Of a DNA stretch of 64,000 bases, positions 7,587 through 17,049 are shown piece by piece. The stretch's first letter is position 1. Each line of letters starts with the position of its first letter. The notes beneath the pieces are model-generated. The model saw only the letters and a program-made list of their open reading frames with translations, ran no database searches and was not told the origin of the DNA. Source of the DNA: Deltaproteobacteria bacterium (GTDB lineage: Bacteria > CG2-30-53-67); the NCBI GenBank assembly GCA_013151235.1, contig JAADIO010000016.1:36553-100552 (forward strand), written 5' to 3'. A program made the translations under genes and the position numbers.

Positions 7587-9620
7587 GTGGAGCGATTCTT
7601 CCGGATGAAGAAAAAAAATAAGCCGGGCGACCAGTGGACGATCTATGATCTCGATCTTTTCGCCTTCGAGAAGATCCTGAAAAAGGCCTCCATCGGCCTC
7701 GGTCAGACCCTTTTTCTGCTTGATACGGAGGGGTTCTTCCTGACAGCCCCCCCCCCGGAACGACCGCCCTTTTGCAAGTATGTCCTGGACCACAAGGAAG
7801 GGAGCTTCCGTTGCCGGGAGAGCATGGCCAAAGGGCACAAACGGGTCATGGAGGAGGGAAAGTCCTCCATCTTCTCCTGCCATGCGGGGATGGTCAAGGT
7901 CACGGCGCCGGTGTGGGTCGACAACCGGATTGTGGCGGTTCTGAACGGCTGTACCAGTACTCTCCTTCATGATGGCAGTCCTTTTCCACAGAACAAGTTC
8001 CGACGCAGTATCCGGGAACTGGACATCCCGGGAACAATCTTCGGGCAGATCCGGACGGTTTCCAAGGAACAGGTAACGGCAACCCTTGATCTTCTCGTAG
8101 CGATTGCCAACCTGATTGCCGAGACGTCGGCGGAAAATCTTCGGACCCTCCATCAGGTCGAAGAGGCGACGAAACATATCAAGCATCAGAATGAGCGATT
8201 GATCGCTCTCTATGATTTGAACCAGATCCTTCAGAGTCCGTTGTCGCTCGATGAAAAATTGCTCGTGATCCTCACCTCTCTGACGGCCAACGAAGGGTTC
8301 GGGTTCAACCGGGCCATGCTGCTCCTCTTGAATGAAAACATGACCTGCCTCGAGGGGAAAATGGGGGTCGGACCCTCCAGCCGGAAGGAGGCTCTTTCCG
8401 TCAAAAGGCGGCGGACCTACGGGATGGATGAAAGATCCTTTTACGAGAAAATCCGCCGGCAGGAAATCCGTGTTGGAGAGGAGGACGCCTCCTTTGATGA
8501 TCTGGCCCGGTCTCTTTCCTTCTCTACCCGGGACAAATCGGTCTACCCCGTAGCCGCCCTTTTTGGAAAGGGCCCTGTCATCTTACAGAGCCGGGGGGAA
8601 CGGAAGGTCCCCATAGATCCGGCCTTGAAAAAGGTCCTGGGCAAGACCCGCAGTTTTCTGGCCATTCCCCTCATTGAACATGAAAGCCCCATCGGCGTGA
8701 TCCTCACCGACAACCGTTTTTCCGGACGGGCGGTCGGAAAGGACACCCTCCAGATCCTCAGTGTATTCGCCAACCAGGCGGCGACGGCCATTTCCAATTC
8801 AAAACTCTATTCAATCCTGCAGGAGAAGATCTTCCAGTTAGCCGAATCGAACCGTCAGTTGCACAAGGTGCACTCCCGGATGATGCAGATGGAACGATTT
8901 TCCATCATGGGGTCCGTGGCGGCCGGGGTCGCCCATGAAATCAAAAACCCCCTGAATGCCATTGTGATCTATCTGGAATTGCTGAAAAAGGAGATTGCCA
9001 AGGAGAAGCCGGAAAAAAGCAGGATTTCCGAGAAGCTCAATGTGGTGGAACAGGAGATCGAACGCCTCTCCGATATGGCAACGGAATTTCTCTCCTACAG
9101 CAGCGTGGAGCAGTTGGAAATGAGCCCCATCGATATCAGGATCCTCCTGCAGCAGGTCCTCCGTTTTATCGGATATCAGGCGAAGGAACAGAATGTGACC
9201 ATCAAAAAGTCTTTTGCCCGCTCCCTGCCGGAGATCTCCGTCAACCATAAACAGATGAAACAGGTTTTCATCAATATTATTTTGAATGCCCTGCAGGCCA
9301 TGCCGGAACGGGGGGAACTTACCGTCTCGCTGAAAAAGGCTGTCCCAAAGCCCGGCTGTTTGCAGATTACCTTTGCCGATAACGGGAACGGGATTGCCCC
9401 GGAAGTCCGGGAGCATATCTTTGAACCCTTTTACACCACCCGGAAAGGGGGAACCGGGCTGGGACTCTCCTTTGTGGACAAGGTCCTCAAGGAGCACGGC
9501 GGCGAAGTCGAGATTCAAAGTGCACCGAAAAAAGGGACCCGGGTGATTCTCTATCTTCCTCTGACGGCGCAGGGCTACGGCAGGGTCGATGTCCGGGAGC
9601 GAAAAACCACCCCGTTGTAA
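7587..9620 (+). CDS. Sensor histidine kinase with PocR and GAF domains
   Basis: Cytoplasmic two-component kinase; I see no membrane segment. Residues about 15-180 fit the PocR ligand-binding domain (FCKYVLDH, FRCRESMAKG, FSCHAGMVKVTAP), a small-molecule sensor with conserved cysteines. A GAF domain follows (residues 205-410). The kinase core has the phospho-acceptor helix VAHEIKNPLNAIV (His near residue 450), the N-box NIILNALQAM, DNGNGIAPE and GTGLGLSFV. No response regulator is adjacent, so the partner is elsewhere. The long form begins at a GTG; an ATG 18 bases on (MKKKNKPGD) is as good. Downstream is the inverted-repeat element at 9625. Confidence 0.9.
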   Translation: MERFFRMKKKNKPGDQWTIYDLDLFAFEKILKKASIGLGQTLFLLDTEGFFLTAPPPERPPFCKYVLDHKEGSFRCRESMAKGHKRVMEEGKSSIFSCHAGMVKVTAPVWVDNRIVAVLNGCTSTLLHDGSPFPQNKFRRSIRELDIPGTIFGQIRTVSKEQVTATLDLLVAIANLIAETSAENLRTLHQVEEATKHIKHQNERLIALYDLNQILQSPLSLDEKLLVILTSLTANEGFGFNRAMLLLLNENMTCLEGKMGVGPSSRKEALSVKRRRTYGMDERSFYEKIRRQEIRVGEEDASFDDLARSLSFSTRDKSVYPVAALFGKGPVILQSRGERKVPIDPALKKVLGKTRSFLAIPLIEHESPIGVILTDNRFSGRAVGKDTLQILSVFANQAATAISNSKLYSILQEKIFQLAESNRQLHKVHSRMMQMERFSIMGSVAAGVAHEIKNPLNAIVIYLELLKKEIAKEKPEKSRISEKLNVVEQEIERLSDMATEFLSYSSVEQLEMSPIDIRILLQQVLRFIGYQAKEQNVTIKKSFARSLPEISVNHKQMKQVFINIILNALQAMPERGELTVSLKKAVPKPGCLQITFADNGNGIAPEVREHIFEPFYTTRKGGTGLGLSFVDKVLKEHGGEVEIQSAPKKGTRVILYLPLTAQGYGRVDVRERKTTPL

Positions 9621-9624
9621 TTTT

Positions 9625-9853
9625 TGATGGTGTCGTAAAAAGTCACGAAGCCCTTCGACCCTTCGGCCGGCTCAGGAGAGCCTTGCTCAGGGCGAATGGT
9701 GTAAGTTATTGATATTCCGTTCTTGTGGTTCGGCAAGCTTCCGAGCATGGTGAGCTTGCCGAACCACATGCTCGGAAAGTTTAATGGACCGTTCGTGGTG
9801 AGACTGTCGAACCATGAACGGAATCCGGAAAACGACTTTTTACGACTTTATCA
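9625..9853. repeat. Inverted-repeat (MITE-like) element, copy A
   Basis: The 229-base element starts with TGATGGTGTCGTAAAAAGTC and ends with GACTTTTTACGACTTTATCA. The ends are inverted repeats, identical over 13 bases (GTCGTAAAAAGTC) and similar over 20. Inside are nested palindromes built on GGTTCGGCAAGCTTCCGAGC and CATGCTCGGA. It carries no gene. Other copies lie at 39865, 62081 and, in remnant form, near 63865. Confidence 0.88.
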
Positions 9854-9942
9854 TTTTTAATCCACGGGTATTTTTCATTGAGTTGTAGCCTTGAATCCAA
9901 TATAATAATATAGTTGCATCGTTTCAAATTCAGTGAGAAGCC

Positions 9943-11478
9943 ATGACAAACCAGACAAATACAGACATCAAGATATACTATTATTTGTTCCTGAGAAACC
10001 GGACACTCTTTTTCAGCCTTTTTGTGGCGGTGTTTACAACGGTCTCCCTGAGCAGCCTTTTCTTCCCCAAGGTCTATGAATCGACTACGGTGATCCGAGC
10101 ACAGAAGGAACAGCCCAATCCGATCGGAACCGGGAAACTGGTCCGGGAAGACCCGAGGTCGAACCTGAAAACCCTGGAAGAGATGATACTGAGCCGGACT
10201 TCGCTGAATCGTGCCATCAAGGAGATGAAACTGGACGGGGATATTGCCTCGGTTGAGCAGAGAGAACGTCTCTTGATGTCGGTCCGGAAGCGGGTCAAGA
10301 TCCGCAGTATCGGAGCGGGTCTTTTTTCCATTGCCTTTCAGGATCATGATCCCGAAGGGGCGATGCGTTTTACGCAGACCCTGTCGTCCATCTTTATTGA
10401 AGAAAGCCTTGCGCTCAAGCGAAATGAGGCATATTCTTCCGTCGGCTTTATCAAGAAACAGAAGGATTTATACAAAAAAAAGCTTCAGGCGTCCGAAGAA
10501 GCATTGAGGAAGTTCAAACTGGCCCACATTGATGAAATGCCTGGAAAAGAGAATGCCAGCCTGGTCCAGCTTCAGCGTCTGCGCGATACGCTGGCCTCGA
10601 CCTCGCTGGAGTTGCAGGAGGACATTCAAAAAAAAGAGCTGATTGCGAAACAGTTGTCCGGTGAAAAACCGATGGTGGTCTCCATGATGAGCGGAGGGGC
10701 GACTTCAACGGTAGACAAGATCAAGGTTCTGCAATTCCAGCTAAGTCAGCTCCTGGCGAATTATACGGAAAAACACCCTGATGTGATCCGGATTCGTTCG
10801 GAAATTGAAAAGCTAAAAAAGGAGGGAAGTGTCCCGGGGGCGAAGAGTGGACCGGGTCTCCCTCGGTCCGACGAATTTACGACGCTGAATCCGTTGCACC
10901 AGAAACTGAAGGAGAATCTGAATAACATCGAGATCAGTATCGGGACGCTGAAACACAAGGAGCAAATCCTGAAGGGAGAGATCCGGGAACTTGAAAAGAA
11001 GGTGCGGAGCATTCCGAATCGTGAAAAAGAACTCGTGGGACTTCAGCGGGATTATAATGTTAATGAAAAGATCTACCAGATGCTCCTGATGAAACTGCAG
11101 GAGGCTCGAATCTCAAAGGCGCTCGAAGTGAATCAGGGAGGAACCCGGTTCGAGGTTGTCGATCCGCCGAATCTTCCCGTTTTCCCGGTAAAACCGAACC
11201 TGCTCCATTTTCTTCTCGCGGGCCTGGCGCTGGGATGTGCCGCCGGCGCCGGCTCCATTTTTCTCAAGGACTATTTCAATTCATCGACCTGGGGGGTCCG
11301 TGAAGCCGAAGAGGTTTTTGGTCTGCCGGTTCTGGCGGCCGTCCCGGTGATTGAAACAGAGGAGAGTCTGCGAAAGAAAAAACACCGGCGGATCCAGTGG
11401 ATCCTGGGTTCTTTTTTGTTCCTGCTCTGTGTTGCGGGGACAATCGCCTTTGCCGTTTTCCATGTGTCAATCCGATGA
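9943..11478 (+). CDS. Exopolysaccharide chain-length protein, Wzz/GumC family (XrtA type)
   Basis: Inner-membrane polysaccharide co-polymerase that sets chain length and links to a tyrosine kinase. A first membrane segment lies near residues 25-45 (LFFSLFVAVFTTVSLSSLFF), a long periplasmic coiled coil fills the middle, and a second membrane segment is near residues 418-438 (LLHFLLAGLALGCAAGAGS) just after PNLPVFPVKPN, the usual proline-rich motif. A third hydrophobic stretch ends the protein (ILGSFLFLLCVAGTIAFAVF), which fits the XrtA-associated chain-length family better than short Wzz. It opens a five-gene run ending with the matching kinase. The kinase is a separate protein, as in Gram-positive CpsC/CpsD. 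Confidence 0.88.
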   Translation: MTNQTNTDIKIYYYLFLRNRTLFFSLFVAVFTTVSLSSLFFPKVYESTTVIRAQKEQPNPIGTGKLVREDPRSNLKTLEEMILSRTSLNRAIKEMKLDGDIASVEQRERLLMSVRKRVKIRSIGAGLFSIAFQDHDPEGAMRFTQTLSSIFIEESLALKRNEAYSSVGFIKKQKDLYKKKLQASEEALRKFKLAHIDEMPGKENASLVQLQRLRDTLASTSLELQEDIQKKELIAKQLSGEKPMVVSMMSGGATSTVDKIKVLQFQLSQLLANYTEKHPDVIRIRSEIEKLKKEGSVPGAKSGPGLPRSDEFTTLNPLHQKLKENLNNIEISIGTLKHKEQILKGEIRELEKKVRSIPNREKELVGLQRDYNVNEKIYQMLLMKLQEARISKALEVNQGGTRFEVVDPPNLPVFPVKPNLLHFLLAGLALGCAAGAGSIFLKDYFNSSTWGVREAEEVFGLPVLAAVPVIETEESLRKKKHRRIQWILGSFLFLLCVAGTIAFAVFHVSIR

Positions 11479-11517
11479 TTTCATGTTTTGAAACTTAACA
11501 TGTGAGTACCGCTGCTC

Positions 11518-13587
11518 ATGTATACTGCATTTTACGGATTCAAAGAAAAACCCTTCAAACTTGTACCGGATCCCCGTTTTCTCTATATGAGCGAAGCACA
11601 TAAGACGGCTCTGAGTCATCTACAATACGGGATCGAGGACCGGAACGGTTTCGTTGTCATTACCGGGGAGGTGGGGTCCGGCAAGACCCTCCTGCTCCGG
11701 GTCCTGATGAACAGTCTGCCGGCGAGCACTCAGGTGGCCCGCGTCATCAACACGAATTTCAATGCGCAGGAGTTGCTTGAGCATGTCCTCAATGAATTCG
11801 GTGTGGAGGTGGAGAGTCGGAAAACAAAACCCCAGCTACTCTCCATGCTGACGCGTGTTCTGCTGACGGCCTTCGCTGAGAAAAAAGAAGCGATCCTGGT
11901 GATTGATGAGGCTCAGAATCTCAGTATCAATGCCCTGGAAGAGTTGCGGATGATCTCGAATCTTGAGACCAACACGGAAAAGCTGGTGCAGATCGTCATG
12001 GTCGGACAGCCGCAGCTTCGACACAAACTGAATCTCCCCATATTAGAGCAGCTGAAACAGCGGATCACCGTACAGTATCATCTCGGTCCGCTAAACGAAC
12101 AGGAGTGTGCAGGCTATGTGAACCATCGGCTCAAAGTTGCCGGGGGGGCGCCGATGGATCTTTTTGCTCCGGAAGCACTGAAGCTCATTTATGACTATGC
12201 CGGAGGCATCCCGAGGTTGATCAATGTCATCTCGGATGCTGCACTCCGCTTAGGCTATGTGGAAGGAACGAAGAGGCTGGATGAAAAGCTCCTCCACAGT
12301 GTCATGGAAGAGTTGCAGGAGATCGGTGATGGAGCGCCGCGGGCAGCAACGCAGCCTCGACAGGTGATGACGACGGTACTGGATCAGAATGCCGTGGAAC
12401 TGAACAGAAAGTTTCAGGACCTCTACAACCGGATGCAGTCCGTCTATGCCGGGAAGGGAGAGGAGAGTCTGCTCCTTTATGAACAGTTGTTGAATGTTGA
12501 AAAGGAGCAGGACCCGAAGAAGCAGGCCACATTAAAGGCGCGGGAGGAGATGCTCTTTTCCCGGGAACAGGAGATCCACCGGAAACTCCTTGAGGTTTCC
12601 ACCCGCCTCAACGAGGTCAATGCCGTCAAAGAAAGTCTGGAAGAGAAAAAGATCGAGATTCAGAACAAGGTCCTGGAAGTTGATCAGCAACTTCGCAGGA
12701 TGCGGGAATGGAAGTCGGAAATGTCTTCCTCCTCTGCGGCCGGGTCGGCCGATCAGCTCCTGAAGCAGAAAATGGAAGCGTTGGAAGGCATCCAGCAACG
12801 TCTGCAGGAACGAGAAACCGACCTGAACGATAAGATGGAAGAACTGCGAAGTATCCTCCAGGAGCTGGAGCAGAAAAAGGTCCTTCTGGACCACCTGGGA
12901 AGCGAAAGGCCGATGGAGGAGCGTTTGAAGGACCTGGAGAAACAGCAGGCCCTGGTACGCCGGAAGGCGGAGGAGCTAATGAGCCGGCTGGGATTTCTCG
13001 AAAAGGAGATCCGGACGGAACGAAAGGAAAAAGCACAGGGGCCGCCCCCCGGGGGTTCCTCCTCAAACATGCAGGGTATACAGGATCAGGAGTTTCGGAA
13101 AGACCTGATTCATCGTGTGGAACGGTTGAAGTCCGATATTGATACTCTCGGTTTTCAGAAAAAGCTTTTTCATGCTTCAACGGAAAAAGACGACAAAATT
13201 CAGTCCCGACTGGAAAAAATCGAACGGCAATTTTCTTCTCTTCAGAAAAAGGAGGAACGCCTGCTGAGCAAGATTGAGAATATCCAGGAGAGTTCACGGC
13301 TTTTAGAGAACAAGACATTCGCCGTCGACGAGATGACGGAAAAGGTAACCCGGCGGGACAGACTGCTGGAAAAGAAGCTCGGTGAGTTGTACAACCTGAT
13401 TTTGGCGATGGAGAGAAAGGACCCGCTCTTTCCGGCCCAAGAGGTCCGGTCGGCCTTACCCGTTTTGGCGGGGGAGGACGGGGTTGAAAGGACGGCTGGG
13501 CTGTCCGGAGCCGAACCCGCCGGAAAGGCTTCGGCGCCGGGCCGACGGTTCAATATGCTCATCCGTGAAATTTTGAAAGGATCGTAA
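11518..13587 (+). CDS. ExeA/GspA-like AAA+ ATPase with long coiled coil (XrtA-associated)
   Basis: The N-terminus MYTAFYGFKEKPFKLVPDP is the hallmark of the ATPase found beside XrtA exopolysaccharide genes and of ExeA/GspA. Walker A is TGEVGSGKT near residues 47-55 and Walker B is AILVIDEAQNL; LEQLKQRITVQYHL and GGIPRLINVISD complete the AAA+ core by about residue 270. The remaining 400 residues are almost entirely charged coiled coil with repeated Glu/Lys/Gln heptads, unusual for this family, whose members are often nearer 300-350 residues. The extension may form a rod linking the ATPase to the chain-length protein or to the two proteins encoded next. The ATG is 40 bases after the previous stop. 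Confidence 0.88.
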   Translation: MYTAFYGFKEKPFKLVPDPRFLYMSEAHKTALSHLQYGIEDRNGFVVITGEVGSGKTLLLRVLMNSLPASTQVARVINTNFNAQELLEHVLNEFGVEVESRKTKPQLLSMLTRVLLTAFAEKKEAILVIDEAQNLSINALEELRMISNLETNTEKLVQIVMVGQPQLRHKLNLPILEQLKQRITVQYHLGPLNEQECAGYVNHRLKVAGGAPMDLFAPEALKLIYDYAGGIPRLINVISDAALRLGYVEGTKRLDEKLLHSVMEELQEIGDGAPRAATQPRQVMTTVLDQNAVELNRKFQDLYNRMQSVYAGKGEESLLLYEQLLNVEKEQDPKKQATLKAREEMLFSREQEIHRKLLEVSTRLNEVNAVKESLEEKKIEIQNKVLEVDQQLRRMREWKSEMSSSSAAGSADQLLKQKMEALEGIQQRLQERETDLNDKMEELRSILQELEQKKVLLDHLGSERPMEERLKDLEKQQALVRRKAEELMSRLGFLEKEIRTERKEKAQGPPPGGSSSNMQGIQDQEFRKDLIHRVERLKSDIDTLGFQKKLFHASTEKDDKIQSRLEKIERQFSSLQKKEERLLSKIENIQESSRLLENKTFAVDEMTEKVTRRDRLLEKKLGELYNLILAMERKDPLFPAQEVRSALPVLAGEDGVERTAGLSGAEPAGKASAPGRRFNMLIREILKGS

Positions 13588-13635
13588 GCAATTGCCCCGG
13601 GGATGCCCCGGTGGGTGGAGAGAACAGAGGTTGTA

Positions 13636-15261
13636 ATGGAAATTCAAGGATTGCTTCAGGATGTGTCGGTTTCGGCACTTCTCCTGCAGGCGGAATCGGA
13701 AGAACAAACGGGTGTCCTCTATCTGAAAGGAGAGGGGATGATCGGTGAAGTGGCTTTTGAAAACGGACGGATCTATGCGGCCGCTTCTCCTTTTGTCCGG
13801 GAACGGATCGGACAGCGGTTGATTCTCGAAGGGGTCATCCGTCCCGCCGATCTCTATCAGGCACTGCAGGATCAGGAAAATCACCCCAAACATGCCTTGG
13901 GAGAACTTCTGGTGGAACGGGGACTCCTTCCTCCGGAACGTCTTCAGGAGTTCCTGACCTTCCAGATCGAAGAAGCCGTCCTCCATCTCGCCATGTGGCA
14001 AAAGGGGCGTTTTACTTTTGAACGGCGTTCCCGGCGAAAGAAGCATCCGGTGGGACTTTGTCCGGGTAAAATTCTGGAGCAGAAGGAACGTATGATGAAA
14101 CTGAAAGAAGAACTCCCCCGCGGGGTGATGGAGTGGGTGGAAAAGTCTCCCGATTCATGCCTTTTCCACCGATTCCAGTCCGATATGGAAAGAACCTTCT
14201 CGCGGGCGGAACGGTTTGAGCCCCGGATTATCATTCTGCTGGTTGAAGGAGATTCGCGGATGCGGATGATGGTCCACGATGAACTGGTGAAACACAATTT
14301 CAGCATCAAGGGGGCCGGGAATGTCACGAAGGCCCGGGCACAGATTGACCACCTGCTGGAACAGGGCTACAGCCCGATCGTGGTGACCGATGTTGATTTT
14401 CCGCACCGGAAAAAAGAGATGCAATTAGAAGGTCTCTCTTTCATGGAGACCCTGCATCAGGAACATCCGGAGATTCCCATTCTGGTTTCCACCTCGTATC
14501 CAATTTCAAATCTGCGTAGAAAAATCCTCTTTTCAGGCGGGATCTTCTGCCTGGTGAAACCGGACCTGGACGTCCTTTCCTCTCGAAATTTTGAGCAGGT
14601 CTTCCAAGCCTATATCCGGGAGTTAGGATATTGCCTCGATCTCAGTATCCAGCAATATTATCAGCAGTATTATCGGGAGCGGGCGGAGATCCTCCGCGAT
14701 GATCTGATGGAAAATCTGATGAATGCCCGTGCGGAAATCAATCGTCTCGGGAGTCACTCGATTGAAGAGACAAAGATCCATGATCTCTACTACCGGGTGA
14801 GTGATCTACTGGTTCGGCAGGGGAATGTGGACCATGCCATTGAGGAGGTCCTGAAATTTTTGGCGGAGCGGTTCGACCATGTGGCCCTCTTTCTGTGGGG
14901 CAAGAAGTATCTGAATGGTTATCTGGGCCGGTCGAACCTCCGGGCGGATTTCGGAGAGACGGTGGCCAAGGTCTCCGTGGAACACGGCCGGATCCCCTTT
15001 CTCGTCGGCCTGAACAAGAAAACTGTTTTTACCGGCCCACCGCCGGAAGAGGATTCCTACCGTGAGTTTCTGGATCGTTTTCTCCCGGCTCCCCCTTCCT
15101 GGCAGCTTCTCTATCCGTTGGAAGTTCTGGGAAAGGTCGTCGCCCTGTGGTATGCGGACCGGGAGCAGGGAGAGGCATCTCTTCAGGAGACCCGGGTGCT
15201 GGTCGCCCTGGTGAATCTGATTGCCCTCTCCTTGAAAATGGATATTGAAGGTGTCGCGTAA
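13636..15261 (+). CDS. DUF4388-receiver-GAF regulator with MshEN-like repeats
   Basis: Three regions are visible in 541 residues. Residues 1-130 form a DUF4388 (PATAN) domain starting MEIQGLLQDVSVSALL. Within its second half are two copies of an LGxxLxxxGxxxxxxLxxxLxxQ pattern: RIGQRLILEGVIRPADLYQ and ALGELLVERGLLPPERLQE. That pattern is the c-di-GMP-binding signature of MshEN domains. Residues from about 195 form a receiver with LLVEGDSRM, the phospho-acceptor in VVTDVDF and a conserved Lys in LVKPD. The C-terminal 150 residues look like GAF. The ATG follows AGAGG at five bases; an ATG 33 bases earlier is less likely. It probably controls the exopolysaccharide machinery encoded around it; the ligand is inferred. 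Confidence 0.8.
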   Translation: MEIQGLLQDVSVSALLLQAESEEQTGVLYLKGEGMIGEVAFENGRIYAAASPFVRERIGQRLILEGVIRPADLYQALQDQENHPKHALGELLVERGLLPPERLQEFLTFQIEEAVLHLAMWQKGRFTFERRSRRKKHPVGLCPGKILEQKERMMKLKEELPRGVMEWVEKSPDSCLFHRFQSDMERTFSRAERFEPRIIILLVEGDSRMRMMVHDELVKHNFSIKGAGNVTKARAQIDHLLEQGYSPIVVTDVDFPHRKKEMQLEGLSFMETLHQEHPEIPILVSTSYPISNLRRKILFSGGIFCLVKPDLDVLSSRNFEQVFQAYIRELGYCLDLSIQQYYQQYYRERAEILRDDLMENLMNARAEINRLGSHSIEETKIHDLYYRVSDLLVRQGNVDHAIEEVLKFLAERFDHVALFLWGKKYLNGYLGRSNLRADFGETVAKVSVEHGRIPFLVGLNKKTVFTGPPPEEDSYREFLDRFLPAPPSWQLLYPLEVLGKVVALWYADREQGEASLQETRVLVALVNLIALSLKMDIEGVA

Positions 15262-15297
15262 AGGATGTCTCGTCTTGCATATGGAAGGATGTGAAGG

Positions 15298-17037
15298 GTG
15301 ACGGAAAAAAATCAGAAACAGAAGATCGGCCAACTCCTGCGGGAGCTGAAAGTTGTCGACGAAGAGCAGCTTTCCCGTGCGCTGGAAGAGCAGAAACGAA
15401 CCCGGGAACGGCTCGGTTCCGTCTTGATCAAGATGGGGTTTCTGACCTCGGAAGATCTCGACTATCTGTTGGCCCGGCAGTATAACGTTCCCTTCATCAG
15501 CCTGGAACAATACCGAATCGACACGCATGCGGCTCACCTCATTCCCGAAAAATACTGTCGGGAACACAACGTGGTCGCCGTGCAGCGGAACAAAAACCTC
15601 CTCAGCGTGGCCATGGCCAACCCACGAGACATTGTCGTGATCAATGAGCTTTCTTTTATTACCGGTCTTAAAATCGCTCCCGTGGTTAGTGCTGAAATCT
15701 CGATCCTCCGGACGATTGATGCTCTCTTTAAAAAGAAGGTCGTGGAAGAGACATCCCTGGACTGGGAGACGGAATTGTCCGCGAAGGAAGAGGTTGATAT
15801 TGAAATCATCCGGAGCGAGGATGAACCGGCCGACATTGAAGACATTATCTCCTCCTCAGAAGAGGCGCCCGTTGTCCGGTTGGTGAACCTGGTTCTTTTG
15901 GCGGCGCTCGACAAAAAGGCGACCCATGTTCATATCGAACCGCTTATGGACACGCTTCAGATCCGGCTTCGGATCGACGGAGTCCTGACGGAACTAACCA
16001 CTCCGGCGAAAAAACACCACATCAATATCATCAACCGCTTGAAGATCTTAAGCACCCTGGATATTACGAAGCACAATCTTCCCCAGGAAAACTATTTTCA
16101 GATCCGGTCCCGGGGACGGTTCGTCGATGTCAAGGTGTCGACCTTTCCCACCCGTTACGGGGAGAGCATGGTCTTAAGTCTCCATGCCCAGTATCAGAAG
16201 ACTCTCGATCTGGAATCTCTGGGGATGCATCCGGATGTTCTCCAGGCGTACAAACAACTGGTGAGCGCCAAACGGGGCTTTGTCTTGGTGGTGGGCCCCA
16301 ACAACAGTGGGAAAACCTCCACGATTTATTCCACCTTGAATTATTTAAACCAGCCGGAAAAGAGCCTCTATACCTTTGAGAACCCGATCAAGAACCTGAT
16401 CGAAGGGATCTTCCAGGGACAGCCGAATGAAAAAGCGGGGTTTTCCTATGCCGAGGGAGTTCGTGCCATCCTGGCCCAGGATCCCGACGTCATGATGTTG
16501 GGGGATATGAATCATGCCAAGGCGATTGGACACTCCCTTCAGTCCTCCCTCTCCCGCACCCTTGTGCTGGGACGGCTCAACTACAACGATGCGGCCGGTG
16601 CCGTTCTACACCTTCTCGATATGGGAATCCCTCCCTTCCTGATTTCCCAGGCGGTTACCGCCGTGTTGAGTCAACGGATGGTACGGCGAATTTGCCCCCA
16701 CTGCTCGGAAAGTTATCTCCCTCCGGGAAAAATTATTGAAGAGATCAAAGATCATGCGGGAAGCAAGGAGGTCATCTTTTACCGTGGAAGCGGTTGCCGG
16801 GATTGTGGCGAGACCGGCTATCTGGGAACGGTCGGCATTTTCGAACTGGTCCGCATGAATGAGGAGATGCGTCGAATGGTACTGGAACGGGCCGGGCGGG
16901 ATGAACTCCTTGCCGCCATTCGGCGGGCGGGGACCGTTACGCTCTATCGGGACGCTCTGCAGAAGGTTCTGAGCGGGCTCACCACCTATGAAGAGATCCT
17001 CAATATAGCGGATCTTGAAGGAATACGAAAAAAGTGA
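15298..17037 (+). CDS. GspE/PilB-like ATPase with altered catalytic motifs and MshEN domain
   Basis: This protein has the layout of a type II secretion/type IV pilus assembly ATPase. Residues 8-65 carry two MshEN motifs (KIGQLLRELKVVDEEQL; RLGSVLIKMGFLTSEDL). Walker A GPNNSGKTST is intact near residue 340. The Walker B/catalytic box reads DPDVMMLGDMNH instead of the usual DPD-hydrophobic-GEIRD. The histidine box reads LSRTLVLGRLNYNDA, so the usual STLHTND histidine is Asn. A CX2C...CX2C zinc element (CPHC, CRDC) is present near the C-terminus. It lies among exopolysaccharide genes with no pilus or secretion genes nearby. I infer a regulatory or weakly active ATPase. GTG start, GAAGG directly upstream. 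Confidence 0.85.
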   Translation: MTEKNQKQKIGQLLRELKVVDEEQLSRALEEQKRTRERLGSVLIKMGFLTSEDLDYLLARQYNVPFISLEQYRIDTHAAHLIPEKYCREHNVVAVQRNKNLLSVAMANPRDIVVINELSFITGLKIAPVVSAEISILRTIDALFKKKVVEETSLDWETELSAKEEVDIEIIRSEDEPADIEDIISSSEEAPVVRLVNLVLLAALDKKATHVHIEPLMDTLQIRLRIDGVLTELTTPAKKHHINIINRLKILSTLDITKHNLPQENYFQIRSRGRFVDVKVSTFPTRYGESMVLSLHAQYQKTLDLESLGMHPDVLQAYKQLVSAKRGFVLVVGPNNSGKTSTIYSTLNYLNQPEKSLYTFENPIKNLIEGIFQGQPNEKAGFSYAEGVRAILAQDPDVMMLGDMNHAKAIGHSLQSSLSRTLVLGRLNYNDAAGAVLHLLDMGIPPFLISQAVTAVLSQRMVRRICPHCSESYLPPGKIIEEIKDHAGSKEVIFYRGSGCRDCGETGYLGTVGIFELVRMNEEMRRMVLERAGRDELLAAIRRAGTVTLYRDALQKVLSGLTTYEEILNIADLEGIRKK

Positions 17038-17049
17038 ACAGGGGAAAAG

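Noticed and set aside
15298..17037. Calling this gene a functional pilus or type II secretion ATPase
   Set aside because: The Walker B Glu and the histidine box are changed and no secretion or pilus genes are adjacent.
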